From Ga0077555 sp050250755 (GTDB lineage Bacteria > Pseudomonadota > Alphaproteobacteria > Rhizobiales > Hyphomicrobiaceae): DNA of 64,000 nt. Each line of letters opens with the position of its first letter. Position 1 is the stretch's first letter. A program made the position numbers and the translations under genes. Location: NCBI GenBank assembly GCA_050250755.1, contig JBFWOB010000002.1, positions 124,001 to 188,000 of the forward strand, read 5' to 3'. The notes beneath the pieces were generated by a model that was not told the origin of the DNA, did no database searches, and was given only the letters and a program-made list of their open reading frames with translations. Shown one piece after another: positions 33,999-43,325 of the stretch.

Positions 33999-34751
33999 TC
34001 ATTCGCCCGATGCCTGTTGTCGTTTGCCCCGCAAGTGCCGATCGAGAAGCCAGCATCCCGTCGCCCATGCGGTACCGAGGGACCACCCCGCCAGCACGTC
34101 GGAGGGCCAGTGGACGCCCAGATAAACCCGGCTCATTCCGACCATCAGCGCCAGCAGAGCGGCAACACCGAGCACATAAGCTTTGACGCCCGGCCGCGTT
34201 TGCGTTGCAGCCAATAACGCCGCCAGAGTGAGATAAACGACGCTGGCTTGCATCGCATGGGCCGAGGGAAAGCTGAGCGTCATCACGTCGACGCTGTGGG
34301 GCACCAGATCCGGTCGCGGACGAGCGAAAAAGCGCTTCGCCAACTCCCCGACAAGGTTCCCGGAAAGAACATAAGCGAGAATGACCAGCGCACGCTGAGG
34401 CCGCCCGTTAAGCGCAAGAAGCCCTGTAACGGATGTAACGAGCAGCCCGAGAACGGCGAAACTACCCAACGCCGTGATATCTCGCACAAAGCCTTCGAAC
34501 CACAGCGGACCGATCGGTTCGCCGAGGTCTCCGGGGGTCCGAAGCGACAGCAGAATGGCGCGATCGACCGTGGCAAGCCCGCCGTAGCTCATAGCCACCG
34601 CAACGGCGAAGAACAGGCAAAGTCCACCGAGGACGATACCGATCCCAACAAGCACTTCCAATTCGACTGGTACTTGCCGTCGATCGTCGTCCGACTGCAC
34701 CGGCTGCCCCCGCGTCATCCACTCATGGCCGCCTGATTGTGACGGCTTCAC
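33999..34751 (-). CDS. PAP2-family membrane phosphatase
   Basis: A 250-residue integral membrane protein of about six helices. The three catalytic motifs are KRFFARPRP, SFPSAHA and SRVYLGVHWPSDVLAG. It probably dephosphorylates a lipid (phosphatidate, undecaprenyl diphosphate or similar) on the outer face of the inner membrane. The GTG start overlaps the stop of the upstream lipid-kinase gene (34748-34751), so the two are translationally coupled and likely act on the same lipid pool. An internal Met near residue 12 is an alternative start. Confidence 0.92.
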   Translation of the reverse strand: MKPSQSGGHEWMTRGQPVQSDDDRRQVPVELEVLVGIGIVLGGLCLFFAVAVAMSYGGLATVDRAILLSLRTPGDLGEPIGPLWFEGFVRDITALGSFAVLGLLVTSVTGLLALNGRPQRALVILAYVLSGNLVGELAKRFFARPRPDLVPHSVDVMTLSFPSAHAMQASVVYLTLAALLAATQTRPGVKAYVLGVAALLALMVGMSRVYLGVHWPSDVLAGWSLGTAWATGCWLLDRHLRGKRQQASGE

Positions 34752-35659
34752 GTGTCCCGATCAGGTGATGGTGTCAGAACCCTAAGTGCCTTCGGCCGGA
34801 GCGTGAACGCAAGGGGGGCCTCCAGATGCTCCACCTCGCCGTCGATCGACAACGGCACCGTCCTGCGCATCGGCACATCGACGGTCAACGACGGCGACGT
34901 CAGGTGAACGACATCGGGATCTCCATCGAGCCGGCCAAGCAAAGCACGCACTGCCGATGCAGCCATCTTCCAACCCGATTCGTGACGGCTCGCATAAGCC
35001 GCAAGCGCCCCACCGTCGAGTTGGGGACGCCGCATGCTGAGGCTCGCCTCGTCCGCATAGGCATTATTGGTAATGACAAGCGAGAGAACCCGCAGCTCCA
35101 TCGCCGATATCCCATCGTCTATCCGAATCGGCATCCGACGGCGTGCGTTGAGAAGATTGCGGGCGGCGCTGAAGTAACCGACCAGCCGATCCGCGGCCGG
35201 TTTTCCCCGTAGCTTTTGGCGCTCGGTCGAGAAACGCGTCGTCAATCCCAATATCGCGTTGCAGAGGAAGACGCGTCCGTTCACCTCCGCAACATCGACC
35301 TGCTTGATGATGCTCCTGGAAAGGGTCCGTGCCGCGGCTTCGTAGTCGAGCGGAATTTCGAGATCCCGCGCAAACCTATTGATCGTCCCGAGCGGAAGCA
35401 CACCAAGCGCCGTCGACGTATCGAGCACGGCAGCCGCAGCAGACCGGACCGTCCCGTCCCCGCCTCCGATGACCAACGCATCGGCTTGCGCCGCACGCAC
35501 CCGCTCGAGCGCCGGTTGCAGTTGCTCCGGCTTGGTGGTCGCCGTTTCGACATCATGCCCTGCTGCCTCGAGAATACGCGTGACGTCTTCGGCGATAGCC
35601 TCGGCATCCGCACCGACGACAGTCCCGGCACGGTCGTTAATGATGACCTGTATCCGCAT
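34748..35659 (-). CDS. Diacylglycerol/lipid kinase family protein
   Basis: A 303-residue DagK/YegS-type kinase. IIGGGDGTVR-like sequence is read as VIGGGDGTVRSAAA, followed by GVLPLGTINRFARDLEIP (PLGTxN with Ile and Arg variations) and later DVAEVNGRVFLCNAILG. ATP-dependent phosphorylation of diacylglycerol or a sphingoid-like lipid is expected. The start MRIQVIINDRAG at 35659 fits the family; a longer frame to 35734 is not supported by a ribosome-binding site, but none is strong at 35659 either. It is coupled to the PAP2 gene downstream by a GTGA overlap. Confidence 0.88.
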   Translation of the reverse strand: MRIQVIINDRAGTVVGADAEAIAEDVTRILEAAGHDVETATTKPEQLQPALERVRAAQADALVIGGGDGTVRSAAAAVLDTSTALGVLPLGTINRFARDLEIPLDYEAAARTLSRSIIKQVDVAEVNGRVFLCNAILGLTTRFSTERQKLRGKPAADRLVGYFSAARNLLNARRRMPIRIDDGISAMELRVLSLVITNNAYADEASLSMRRPQLDGGALAAYASRHESGWKMAASAVRALLGRLDGDPDVVHLTSPSLTVDVPMRRTVPLSIDGEVEHLEAPLAFTLRPKALRVLTPSPDRDT

Positions 35660-35812
35660 ACGCCAAAAAACGCTCGGTCGTGACCGCGGTTCCGCCCCCA
35701 GGGCACCCATGCTACTAGGGAAGGGAACAGGCACGGCGCCGACTCAGCAGCCGCGCGGCGGCTGGTTCCGCTTCAGGAAAGGCGCCAGCACGACAAGCGA
35801 AGAGGGCTTCAC

Positions 35813-36043
35813 ATGGCTATGGATGCCAACGAAATCGAGCAGCTCATCAGGGCTGCTTTTCCCGATGCGACCATCGAGATCAAGGATCTGGCAGGCGACG
35901 GCGATCACTTCGCGGCACACGTGGTTTCCTCTGCCTTTGCCGGCAAAACGCGAGTCCAGCAGCACAAGATGGTTTACGATGCACTCGGCGGCCGGATGGG
36001 TGGCGCGCTGCACGCTCTGGCTTTGACGACCGCAGCCAAATGA
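35813..36043 (+). CDS. bolA: BolA family protein
   Basis: A 76-residue BolA/IbaG-type protein. GDHFAAHVVSSAFAGKTRVQQHKMVYDAL holds the conserved helix-turn-helix-like and His-bearing motif in its parts (GDHFAAHVV, RVQQHKMVYDAL). BolA proteins bind [2Fe-2S] clusters together with CGFS glutaredoxins and function in iron-sulfur handling. The CGFS glutaredoxin gene follows 158 bases downstream. The ATG at 35813 follows AGAGGG. Confidence 0.93.
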   Translation: MAMDANEIEQLIRAAFPDATIEIKDLAGDGDHFAAHVVSSAFAGKTRVQQHKMVYDALGGRMGGALHALALTTAAK

Positions 36044-36201
36044 GAAGAAGCGGAAGCCGTATGCCCCACAGTTGGTAGGTCGCGCGCTTCCTTGTGCCGC
36101 CCACGCGAGTTCCGGCAGAGCATTGACTTGTGGGCTCGGCAGTCGCACATGAAGAGGGCAATAGGCGGCCTGCCCCGCCAGGAGCCAGGAAGGATATCCT
36201 C

Positions 36202-36555
36202 ATGAGCCATGAACAGGACGTGCACGACTTTATCGCCAAGCTCGTTGCCGACAACGAAGTCGTGCTCTTCATGAAGGGCACCAAAGGCATGGCCCAATGC
36301 GGTTTCTCGCATCAGGTAGATGCGATCCTGCAGCACCTCGGCGTCGACTACAAGCCTGTTAACGTGCTGGAAAACATGGAAGTTCGTGAGGGCATCAAGG
36401 CGTTCTCGAACTGGCCGACCATTCCTCAGCTCTACGTCAAGGGCGAGTTCGTGGGTGGCTGCGACATCATCCGCGAGATGTTCCAAGCCGGCGAGTTGCA
36501 GGACATGCTCTCCGAGAAGGGCGTCACGCACAACGAACGCTCAATGACGGCCTGA
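36202..36555 (+). CDS. grxD: Monothiol glutaredoxin Grx4/GrxD
   Basis: A 117-residue glutaredoxin with the monothiol active site CGFS at residues 33-36 (GMAQCGFSHQ), the glutathione-binding TIPQLY and GGCDIIREM. It carries and delivers [2Fe-2S] clusters with BolA. The ATG at 36202 follows a 10-base palindrome AGGATATCCT whose left half is the ribosome-binding site. bolA precedes it on the same strand. Confidence 0.95.
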   Translation: MSHEQDVHDFIAKLVADNEVVLFMKGTKGMAQCGFSHQVDAILQHLGVDYKPVNVLENMEVREGIKAFSNWPTIPQLYVKGEFVGGCDIIREMFQAGELQDMLSEKGVTHNERSMTA

Positions 36556-36599
36556 GGCCGCCTTCCAGGGCGAGCATTGAACGCCCTTATTGATCGGCC

Positions 36600-37859
36600 A
36601 TGATATTGCCGCTTGGCCCGTCCCCTAGTCGGGGGATGGGCGGCGGTATATTTTTTACCGGTGAGAAGCCCGTTGCGGACGGGGATACGTCGGTGCACGG
36701 AAAGACCGGTGGGCTCGCGGACAGACCATCGCCACTGGGCAATGCGACGGAGCTGCCCTCTGCGGTTGACGGGTCCACTCGGCTGACAGGCGCGCGCTTG
36801 CCATCAGGTCCGGCAGGTCCGAGAGCCAGGCTTCTCGGCGGCCGTCGCTTTCTGTTGAGCTTGGCGATCATCGGCGCTTCGATTTCGCTGGCGCTCGGCA
36901 TCGCGATGCCCTCCATCAAGCTCACCAAGTTCTATTTCTTTTCAGCCGAATACTCCCTCATTTCCACTGTCGCCAGCCTCGTACAACGAAATCAGATCTT
37001 TCTTGGATCGCTCGTTTTTATTTTCTCGATCCTTTTGCCCGTCTTCAAAATTCTCTATCTCGTCATTCTAACGACCATGCCGCCGGACGCACTCGAACGA
37101 CAGTACCGCCGCTTGCGCGCTCTTGAATGGCTCGGCAAATGGTCAATGCACGACGTACTCGTGCTCGCGCTGATGATTTTCTTCCTGAAAAGCCAGGGCA
37201 TCTACGATGCGACGAGCCTGTCGGGCGTCTACTTCTTCACTGCCGCCGTTGTTTTCATGATTCTCGCCTACGCGTGGCTGAGCATATCTCTCACGGGCAT
37301 CAGAGCACGCGCGCGACGTCAGGAGGCCACCGAAGCAAGCGCGCCGTCGGCTTTGCGCAATTTCATGCTGGCGCTTTTCATACTGGTTGCTTCGATCTGC
37401 TTCGCGCTCGGCGTGATCCTGCCCTCGATCCGTTTCACGACAATTTACGTTTGGAAGAACGAGCATTCGATCGCTTCAATCATCTGGGCACTTTACGCGA
37501 CGCAGGAATATTTCCTGTGCGCGGTGCTCATCGTGTTTTCGGTATTCTTTCCCTTTCTGAAATTGCTCTATCTGCTGACACTCTGCCTGTCGCCGAACCT
37601 CAGCCGTGATTTCCGCGAAAAGTCCATCTCGACCATGGAATGGCTCGGCCGCTATTCCATGACCGATGTCATGGTTCTCGCATTGATGATTTTCTACATG
37701 AACTCGTCAGGATACACGGAGGCACAGGTGCTGCCCGGCGTCTATTGCTTCGCCGCATCCGCTCTCATGACGATGGTCGCCTACGGCTGGGCCAACGCGG
37801 CGGCCGCCGCGCATGCCCCGTCCATCGTTAATGCCGCGCCGCTAAAGAGGATCCCATGA
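36600..37859 (+). CDS. PqiA-like membrane protein, two-domain
   Basis: A 419-residue protein. After an 80-residue Pro/Gly/Ser-rich N-terminal part, two similar halves of four membrane helices occur: about residues 84-235 (FLLSLAIIGASISLALGIAMPSI and LEWLGKWSMHDVLVLALMIFFLKSQG) and 255-400 (FMLALFILVASICFALGVILPSI and MEWLGRYSMTDVMVLALMIFYMNSSG). This is the PqiA core. The paired CxxC zinc/rubredoxin-like segments of PqiA are absent. No pqiB or other MCE gene is adjacent. The ATG at 36600 lacks a good site; a later Met is possible. trmO overlaps the stop by four bases. Confidence 0.85.
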   Translation: MILPLGPSPSRGMGGGIFFTGEKPVADGDTSVHGKTGGLADRPSPLGNATELPSAVDGSTRLTGARLPSGPAGPRARLLGGRRFLLSLAIIGASISLALGIAMPSIKLTKFYFFSAEYSLISTVASLVQRNQIFLGSLVFIFSILLPVFKILYLVILTTMPPDALERQYRRLRALEWLGKWSMHDVLVLALMIFFLKSQGIYDATSLSGVYFFTAAVVFMILAYAWLSISLTGIRARARRQEATEASAPSALRNFMLALFILVASICFALGVILPSIRFTTIYVWKNEHSIASIIWALYATQEYFLCAVLIVFSVFFPFLKLLYLLTLCLSPNLSRDFREKSISTMEWLGRYSMTDVMVLALMIFYMNSSGYTEAQVLPGVYCFAASALMTMVAYGWANAAAAAHAPSIVNAAPLKRIP

Positions 37860-38368
37860 CCAGTAATTTAGCTTCGAGCGGCGCGCGACGTCCCGGCGAG
37901 ATCCTGCTGCCGAACGATCCAGCTCAGGCGAAGGGCGATGCCCATCTGGTCTTCATCGGTCAGGTCCGCTCTCCCTGGACCAAGAATGTACCTCGCCCAA
38001 AAAATCCGCGCGAGGCGCGTGAGCAAGGCGGCGGTGCCCGCCTCGTGGTCGACGCGCCATTCCGCCCGGCACTCCAGGGACTCGACAAATTCTCGCATGT
38101 CGTCGTGTTGGCCTGGCTGCACGCCGCGCGCCGCGATCCGCTGGTAATCCATCCGCCTCATGCCGATGCTCCGCGCGGCGTCTTTGCCCTGCGCTCGCCC
38201 GTCCGCCCGAATCCAATCGGCCTCACAGTCGCCCGCATTCTGCGGATAGATCAGGACGCAGGAATGGTCGACATCGACGCGATCGATTTCCTCGATGGCA
38301 CGCCGCTCATCGACATAAAGCCTTATCGGCCAGGAATTGATGCTGTACCCGACGCTGTCGTAGACTGA
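37856..38368 (+). CDS. trmO: tRNA (N6-threonylcarbamoyladenosine37-N6)-methyltransferase TrmO
   Basis: A 170-residue TrmO/YaeB protein. IGQVRSPW, the central segment LDKFSHVVVLAWLH, DPLVIHPP and FALRSPVRPNPIGLTVARI are the family signature. The enzyme methylates t6A37 in tRNA(Thr). The ATG at 37856 overlaps the pqiA-like stop codon (ATGA), so the pair is translationally coupled, although there is no obvious functional link. Confidence 0.93.
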   Translation: MTSNLASSGARRPGEILLPNDPAQAKGDAHLVFIGQVRSPWTKNVPRPKNPREAREQGGGARLVVDAPFRPALQGLDKFSHVVVLAWLHAARRDPLVIHPPHADAPRGVFALRSPVRPNPIGLTVARILRIDQDAGMVDIDAIDFLDGTPLIDIKPYRPGIDAVPDAVVD

Positions 38369-38409
38369 CGCGCCTCCGTCGGTACGGGGGTTCGAACAGG
38401 AGGCCCACC

Positions 38410-39036
38410 ATGCCCGACCTTGAGATCATCGGCGTCCCCTTTTCCAATTACGTACGATCTGTCCGCATGCTCTGCGAGGAAAAGGGCGTTGCCCACACGT
38501 TGACGCCATCCCGCCCGCATTCGCCTGAGGTGACGTGCATTCATCCGGCCGGCCAGATCCCGTGCATGCGGCATGGTGATGTCACGCTGTTCGAGTCGAA
38601 GGCCATCGCCACCTATATCGACAAGGCATTCCCCGGCTCGAAGTTCATTCCCGACGACGCGCTCGAGGCAGCCAGAGTCGAGCAGTGGGTAAGCTACGGC
38701 AACGCCAAGGTCGACAAGTGGATTATGCGCGAGTTCGTCGTGCCATCGGCATTTTTCGACAAGGCCAAAGGCCCCGATACCGCACGCATCAATGCGGCGC
38801 TCCCTGAAATCGACAAATGCGCCAAGGTGCTCGACGACGCCCTCGCGACATCGCCGTACATCGCCGGCTCCGAGCTCACATACGCTGACATGCACGTGCT
38901 GCCGATGCTGGCAACCGGAGCGGGTTATCCCGCCGCGAATGAGGTGCTGGCCAAGTACAAGAACCTCTCGAACTATGTTGCCAGGTTGACCGAGCGTCCG
39001 TCCTACAAGAACACTGCGCCTCCCCCACGGAAATAG
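38410..39036 (+). CDS. Glutathione S-transferase family protein
   Basis: A 208-residue protein with the thioredoxin-fold N-terminal domain (about residues 1-78; GVPFSNYVRSVRMLCEEKGV and ESKAIATYIDKAFPG) and an all-helical C-terminal domain ending in ELTYADMHVLPML and YVARLTERPSYKN. Ser12 in the FSNYVR segment is the likely glutathione-activating residue. The ATG at 38410 follows AGGAGG. The substrate is unknown; related to phi/zeta-like bacterial GSTs. Confidence 0.9.
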   Translation: MPDLEIIGVPFSNYVRSVRMLCEEKGVAHTLTPSRPHSPEVTCIHPAGQIPCMRHGDVTLFESKAIATYIDKAFPGSKFIPDDALEAARVEQWVSYGNAKVDKWIMREFVVPSAFFDKAKGPDTARINAALPEIDKCAKVLDDALATSPYIAGSELTYADMHVLPMLATGAGYPAANEVLAKYKNLSNYVARLTERPSYKNTAPPPRK

Positions 39037-39207
39037 CTGAGCCAGCTCGCGCAGACCGCACGGCGCGCCGCGCATGGAGCCGAGTTCGCCGGTCTGCCGC
39101 GCTGCTAATCAGACCGGCATCGCCGATCCGCTAGACCCGTCGCTTCGGCGCACCTATCCTCGCGACCGTCATCCCGCCGAACCTCCACCGAACCCGCGAG
39201 CGCCTTC

Positions 39208-39933
39208 ATGCCCAGCCCATCCAGCTCTCCCATGCAGCTCCGCCGCGAGCTCTCGGCCGCATTCCGACTCGCCGAGAAGTTCGGATTTTCCGAAGGCATC
39301 TGTAACCATTTCTCCGTCGTGGTTCCGGGCGAGGAAGAACGCTACCTGATCAATCCTTACGGCCTGCACTGGTCGGAGATGCGGCCCGAACATTTGTTGC
39401 TGATCGACGGCGGCGGCCGTGTCGTGGAAGGCGACGGCGAAGTCGAGGCAACGGCCCGTCACATCCATGTTCAGGGGCATCGCGCCAATCCACGCCATCA
39501 ATGTATTCTGCACGTCCATATGCCCTGGGCGACGTCTCTGACTATGGTCCAGGGTGGACGCCTGGAGATGGCGCATCAGACCGCGGCCCGCTACCACGGA
39601 CGCGTTGCCTATCAGTCGTTCGGCGGAATTGCGCTGGATGAATCCGAGGGTAAGCGGATCGCCGCGGCCCAGCGCAGCAATCCAACTGCTGACGTATTCT
39701 TTCTGGCGCACCACGGCATTTCGATCGGCGGCCCATCGATCGCGTTTGCCTTCGATGATCTTTACTATCTCGAGCGTGCGGCCAAGCAGCAAGTGCTCGC
39801 CATGTCGACTGGAAAACCATTGCAGCTCATGACGGACGACCAGGTCGCCGAGACAGCGCGCCAGTATATGCAGATCATCGACTTCCAGGCCGACAAGCAC
39901 TTCGAGGCCCTGATGCGCGTAAACGGGCTCTGA
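39208..39933 (+). CDS. Class II aldolase/adducin-domain protein
   Basis: A 241-residue protein. The metal-binding His residues appear in CNHFSVV, LHVHMPW and LAHHGIS, the pattern of zinc-dependent class II aldolases (fuculose-phosphate aldolase, ribulose-phosphate epimerase relatives). Gly-rich loops (DGGGRVVEGDGEVEATARHI) fit the fold. The start lacks a strong ribosome-binding site; the first residues PSPSSSP are unusual, so a downstream Met (MQLRREL, residue 9) could be the true start. Many such proteins lack aldolase activity. Substrate unknown. Confidence 0.85.
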   Translation: MPSPSSSPMQLRRELSAAFRLAEKFGFSEGICNHFSVVVPGEEERYLINPYGLHWSEMRPEHLLLIDGGGRVVEGDGEVEATARHIHVQGHRANPRHQCILHVHMPWATSLTMVQGGRLEMAHQTAARYHGRVAYQSFGGIALDESEGKRIAAAQRSNPTADVFFLAHHGISIGGPSIAFAFDDLYYLERAAKQQVLAMSTGKPLQLMTDDQVAETARQYMQIIDFQADKHFEALMRVNGL

Positions 39934-39966
39934 CGTTCCCGCGTTCGTGACGCGCCTCGGCGATCT

Positions 39967-40416
39967 TCAATCGCGCGCCACGAGCAGCACGGTATCGCGC
40001 GTACCGGTGACTTTCACACGCGAACCGGCGGGCGCATCGTCTCCTTCCGCCTGCCATAGCGTATCGCCGACCCGGACTTTCCCGCGACCTGCGCGGATCG
40101 CCTCCTCCACGGTCACCACGCGCCCTACGTATTGCGCGCCCCGCACATTGAGATCCGGTGCATCGCTCGGCGATGTGTCCGAGCGGGCGAGCCGGCGGCC
40201 AGCGAAGACCGCCGCAATCGCAAGCAGCGCAAACGCGACGAGCTGCCATGGCCATGCGAGCCCCGTGACAAGGCCGATGATCCCCACGAGCACGGCCGCC
40301 ACACCGAACCAGACGAAATGGACGCCCGGCACAACGGCCTCCAGCCCAAACATGAGCGCAGCGACAATGAGCCAGTTCCAGGGGCCGAACTGGGAGAGAT
40401 ACGCAATGAGCGACAT
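39967..40416 (-). CDS. NfeD-family membrane protein
   Basis: A 149-residue short NfeD. The N-terminal 75 residues have three membrane helices (WLIVAALMFGLEAVVPG, FVWFGVAAVLVGIIGLVTG, WQLVAFALLAIAAVF). The C-terminal OB-like domain holds LNVRGAQYVGRVVTVEEAIRAGRGKVRVGDTLW. NfeD partners with SPFH proteins; the SPFH gene lies 64 bases upstream on the same strand, so the two form an operon and probably a membrane quality-control complex. Confidence 0.92.
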   Translation of the reverse strand: MSLIAYLSQFGPWNWLIVAALMFGLEAVVPGVHFVWFGVAAVLVGIIGLVTGLAWPWQLVAFALLAIAAVFAGRRLARSDTSPSDAPDLNVRGAQYVGRVVTVEEAIRAGRGKVRVGDTLWQAEGDDAPAGSRVKVTGTRDTVLLVARD

Positions 40417-40480
40417 GATCGAGCCGTTTGCCGTTGGAGCGATAACCTGCTGCTCAAACCCGCGAGCCTGAGCCTTTAGC

Positions 40481-41455
40481 CTATGTACGCGGCACGCTCC
40501 CGCCGACGGGCCTCGACGAACCCGAGCCGCCCCTTCCGAAAGCCTCGCTCGCGATCTCGGCTACGCCGGCCAGCGAACCGATCACCGCCGATGCCTCAAG
40601 CGGCATCATCAGCACCTTCTGGTTAGGAGAACGTGCAATGGCTTCGAGTGCCTTCATGTAGTTGTTGGCGACGAAATAGTTGATCGCCTGCACATTACCG
40701 CTCGCGATGGCATCCGACACCATACGCGTTGCCTCGGCCTCGGCTTGGGCTGCACGCTCACGCCCTTCGGCGTCGCGGAAAGCTGCCTCACGACGCCCCT
40801 CGGCATCGAGAACAGCCGCCTGCTTCTCGCCCTCGGCCTTCAGAATGGCTGCCTGCCGATGGCCTTCCGCCTCCAGGATCTGGGCACGCTTATCGCGCTC
40901 GGCCTTCATCTGACGCGCCATCGAATCGACCAGATCACGCGGCGGCGCGATGTCCTTGATCTCGATGCGTGTCACCTTCACGCCCCAGGACTCCGTCGCC
41001 GCGTCGACCACTTGGAGCAACTTGGCGTTGATATGGTCACGGTTCGAGAGAAGCTCATCGAGATCCATCGAGCCCATCACGGTACGGATATTGGTCATCG
41101 TGAGATTGATGATCGAACCTTCCAGTTCGTCGACCTCGTAGGCGGCCTTCGCCGCGTTGAGCACCTGAAAGAATGTCACTCCGTCGACTTTCACCATCGC
41201 GTTGTCGCGCGTGATGATGTCCTGCGAGGGAATATCCATCACCTGCTCTTTCATATTCATGCGAGCGCCGACGCGCTCCATCACGGGAATGAGAATGTGC
41301 AGGCCCGGCGAGAGGGTGCGCGTGTAGCGGCCGAAGTTCTCGACCGTCCAGTTGGAGCCCTGCGGCACCATCTTCACCGTGGACCAGACTGCCAAAACCG
41401 CGAGGAGAATAAGAAACAGGCCGAGGAACTCGACGCCGCTGAATAAGAGGTTCAT
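40481..41455 (-). CDS. SPFH/band 7 membrane protein (QmcA/stomatin-like)
   Basis: A 324-residue protein. An N-terminal membrane helix (FLGLFLILLAVLAVWSTV) is followed by the SPFH domain (about residues 30-190; VPQGSNWTVENFGRY, DIPSQDIITRDNAMVKVDGV and GVKVTRIEIKDIAPP) and a long coiled coil (about 190-255; ERDKRAQILEAEGHRQAA repeated with Glu/Ala/Lys). The ATG at 41455 follows GAGAGAA; a GTG at 41464 is less likely. The nfeD gene follows, the standard partner. About 280 bases upstream are AT-rich and include the serA terminator. Confidence 0.93.
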   Translation of the reverse strand: MNLLFSGVEFLGLFLILLAVLAVWSTVKMVPQGSNWTVENFGRYTRTLSPGLHILIPVMERVGARMNMKEQVMDIPSQDIITRDNAMVKVDGVTFFQVLNAAKAAYEVDELEGSIINLTMTNIRTVMGSMDLDELLSNRDHINAKLLQVVDAATESWGVKVTRIEIKDIAPPRDLVDSMARQMKAERDKRAQILEAEGHRQAAILKAEGEKQAAVLDAEGRREAAFRDAEGRERAAQAEAEATRMVSDAIASGNVQAINYFVANNYMKALEAIARSPNQKVLMMPLEASAVIGSLAGVAEIASEAFGRGGSGSSRPVGGSVPRT

Positions 41456-41604
41456 TTCTCTCACCGTTCCAAGAAAACCTGCCCCCAGTATTTAGGCAGC
41501 TACAAAGGCGTTTTTAGGATGATATGACAAAAAAACGGTAAAACCTTGTAGAATATAAATTTACGCTTTCGTGACGGTTGCCGTGACAGTTCGACAAATG
41601 CAAT

Positions 41605-41629
41605 CGGCCGGAGTCTGGAACTCCGGCCG
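41605..41629 (-). terminator. Hairpin downstream of serA
   Basis: CGGCCGGAG and CTCCGGCCG form a perfect nine-base stem around a seven-base loop, 107 bases beyond the serA stop. The 3' side on the minus strand is ATTGCATTT, an imperfect T-tract. Confidence 0.45.
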
Positions 41630-41735
41630 GACCGTTATCCCCTGAGGATACTGTTTGAAGGACGACCGGAGTTGCATCGCCAGCGAGCCGGCCTGACGCC
41701 GACCGCTATGTCAGCTCGCCCCGTCCGGAGAAGGC

Positions 41736-43325
41736 TCAGAACGACAATGTCCTTGCCCGGATCACTTGTGGCAGATCCCGCACCTTCGACAGCACGGCAT
41801 CGGAGATCGGCTCGTCGAGCGCAACGAGGCAGATCGCGTCGCCACCCGGCTTGTCGCGTCCGAGGATGAGCGTCGCGATATTCACCTCGGCCTCGCCCAT
41901 CAGCGATCCGAACCGACCGATGAAACCCGGCTTGTCTTGGTTGCGCACGAAAAGCATATGCGGGCTGACCTCGAACTCCATGCCGATGTCGCGCACCTGA
42001 ATGAAACGCGGCCGCCCATCGGAGAACACCGTACCGCTGACCGATCGATCGTACTGCGCCGTCTTCACCGTCAGCTTCACATAGCTTTCGTAGATGCCAT
42101 CCTGGCCGCGCGTGGTCGTTTCGATGCGGATGCCGCGCTGCTCGGCGAGGCTCACCGCCGACACCATATTGACGCCGTCGCCCATGTGCCACTTGAGTAC
42201 GCTGGCGACCGCCGCGGCCGTGATCGGCTTGACGTTGAGCTCCGCCACGGCACCCGAGTACTCGATCCGGATGCCCCTGATCGTGTTTTCCGTGAGCTGC
42301 CCCGCAAACGAGCCAAGTTGCTCGGCGAGCTTGACGTACGGCCTGAGACGCGGCGCCTCCTCCGCTGTGATCGACGGAAAGTTCACCGCATTCGAGATCG
42401 CACCCTTTAGCAGATAGGCCGACATCTGCTCTGCCACTTGCAGCGCGACGTTCTCTTGTGCCTCGCTGGTTGCCGCGCCCAGATGCGGCGTGCAGATCAG
42501 GTTCGGTGCGCCATAGAGCGCATTCTTCGTTGCCGGCTCCTCCTCGAAGACGTCGAGCGCAGCCCCCCCGACCTGCCCCGACTTTAGCGCCTCGAGCAGA
42601 GCCGCCTCATCGACCAGGCCGCCGCGGGCGCAGTTGATGATCCTGACGCCAGGCTTCATCTGCTTGAAGGAGTCTGCGCCGATGATACCCCGCGTACGGT
42701 CGGTGAGTGGCGTGTGCAGGGTAATGAAATCTGCCCGTGCGAACAGGTCCGCCAGATCCACCTTCTCCACGCCGATCTCCACCGCCCGCTCCTCCGAGAG
42801 GAATGGATCGTAGGCGATGACCTTCATTTTCAAGCCGACGCCACGGTCGGCCACGATCGATCCGATATTGCCGCAGCCCACAACGCCGAGAACCTTGCCG
42901 AAGAGCTCCACGCCCATGAAGCGGGACTTCTCCCACTTGCCGGCCTGCGTGGACCGATCGGCCTCGGGGATCTGTCGCGCCAGGGCCATCATCATCGCGA
43001 CCGCGTGCTCGGCGGTCGTGATCGAGTTGCCGAACGGCGTGTTCATCACGATCACGCCCTGGGCCGTCGCCGCGCGGATGTCGACGTTGTCGACGCCGAT
43101 GCCCGCGCGTCCGATGACCTTCAGGTTGGTCGCGGCCTTGAGCAGCTTGTCTGTCACCTTGGTCGCCGAACGAATGGCCAGACCATCGAATTCGGGGATC
43201 AGCGCTTCCAGCCGCTCCTTATCCTTGCCGAGCTTTGGCTCGAACGTCACATCGATGCCGTTGTCCTTGAAGATCGCGACGGCTGCCGGCGACAACTCGT
43301 CGGAGATAAGAACTTTGGGTGCCAT
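41736..43325 (-). CDS. serA: D-3-phosphoglycerate dehydrogenase SerA
   Basis: SerA oxidises 3-phosphoglycerate, the first step of serine synthesis. The 529-residue protein is the long form: substrate and NAD-binding domains (about 1-315; GVVGCGNIGSIVADRG, NCARGGLVDEAAL with the catalytic Arg, and TPHLGAATSEA with His), an intervening domain (about 320-450) and a C-terminal ACT domain (ISDAVLSKVRDLP) for serine feedback. The ATG at 43325 follows AAGAGG. It is the second gene of the serC-serA unit, 229 bases after serC. Confidence 0.97.
   Translation of the reverse strand: MAPKVLISDELSPAAVAIFKDNGIDVTFEPKLGKDKERLEALIPEFDGLAIRSATKVTDKLLKAATNLKVIGRAGIGVDNVDIRAATAQGVIVMNTPFGNSITTAEHAVAMMMALARQIPEADRSTQAGKWEKSRFMGVELFGKVLGVVGCGNIGSIVADRGVGLKMKVIAYDPFLSEERAVEIGVEKVDLADLFARADFITLHTPLTDRTRGIIGADSFKQMKPGVRIINCARGGLVDEAALLEALKSGQVGGAALDVFEEEPATKNALYGAPNLICTPHLGAATSEAQENVALQVAEQMSAYLLKGAISNAVNFPSITAEEAPRLRPYVKLAEQLGSFAGQLTENTIRGIRIEYSGAVAELNVKPITAAAVASVLKWHMGDGVNMVSAVSLAEQRGIRIETTTRGQDGIYESYVKLTVKTAQYDRSVSGTVFSDGRPRFIQVRDIGMEFEVSPHMLFVRNQDKPGFIGRFGSLMGEAEVNIATLILGRDKPGGDAICLVALDEPISDAVLSKVRDLPQVIRARTLSF

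Noticed and set aside
36191..36200. Perfect palindrome AGGATATCCT before grxD
   Set aside because: It coincides with the ribosome-binding site; a 10-base palindrome here is likely due to chance.
41635..42192. Minus-strand frame near the serA 3' end
   Set aside because: It lies in another frame of serA and has shadow composition; serA is complete without it.
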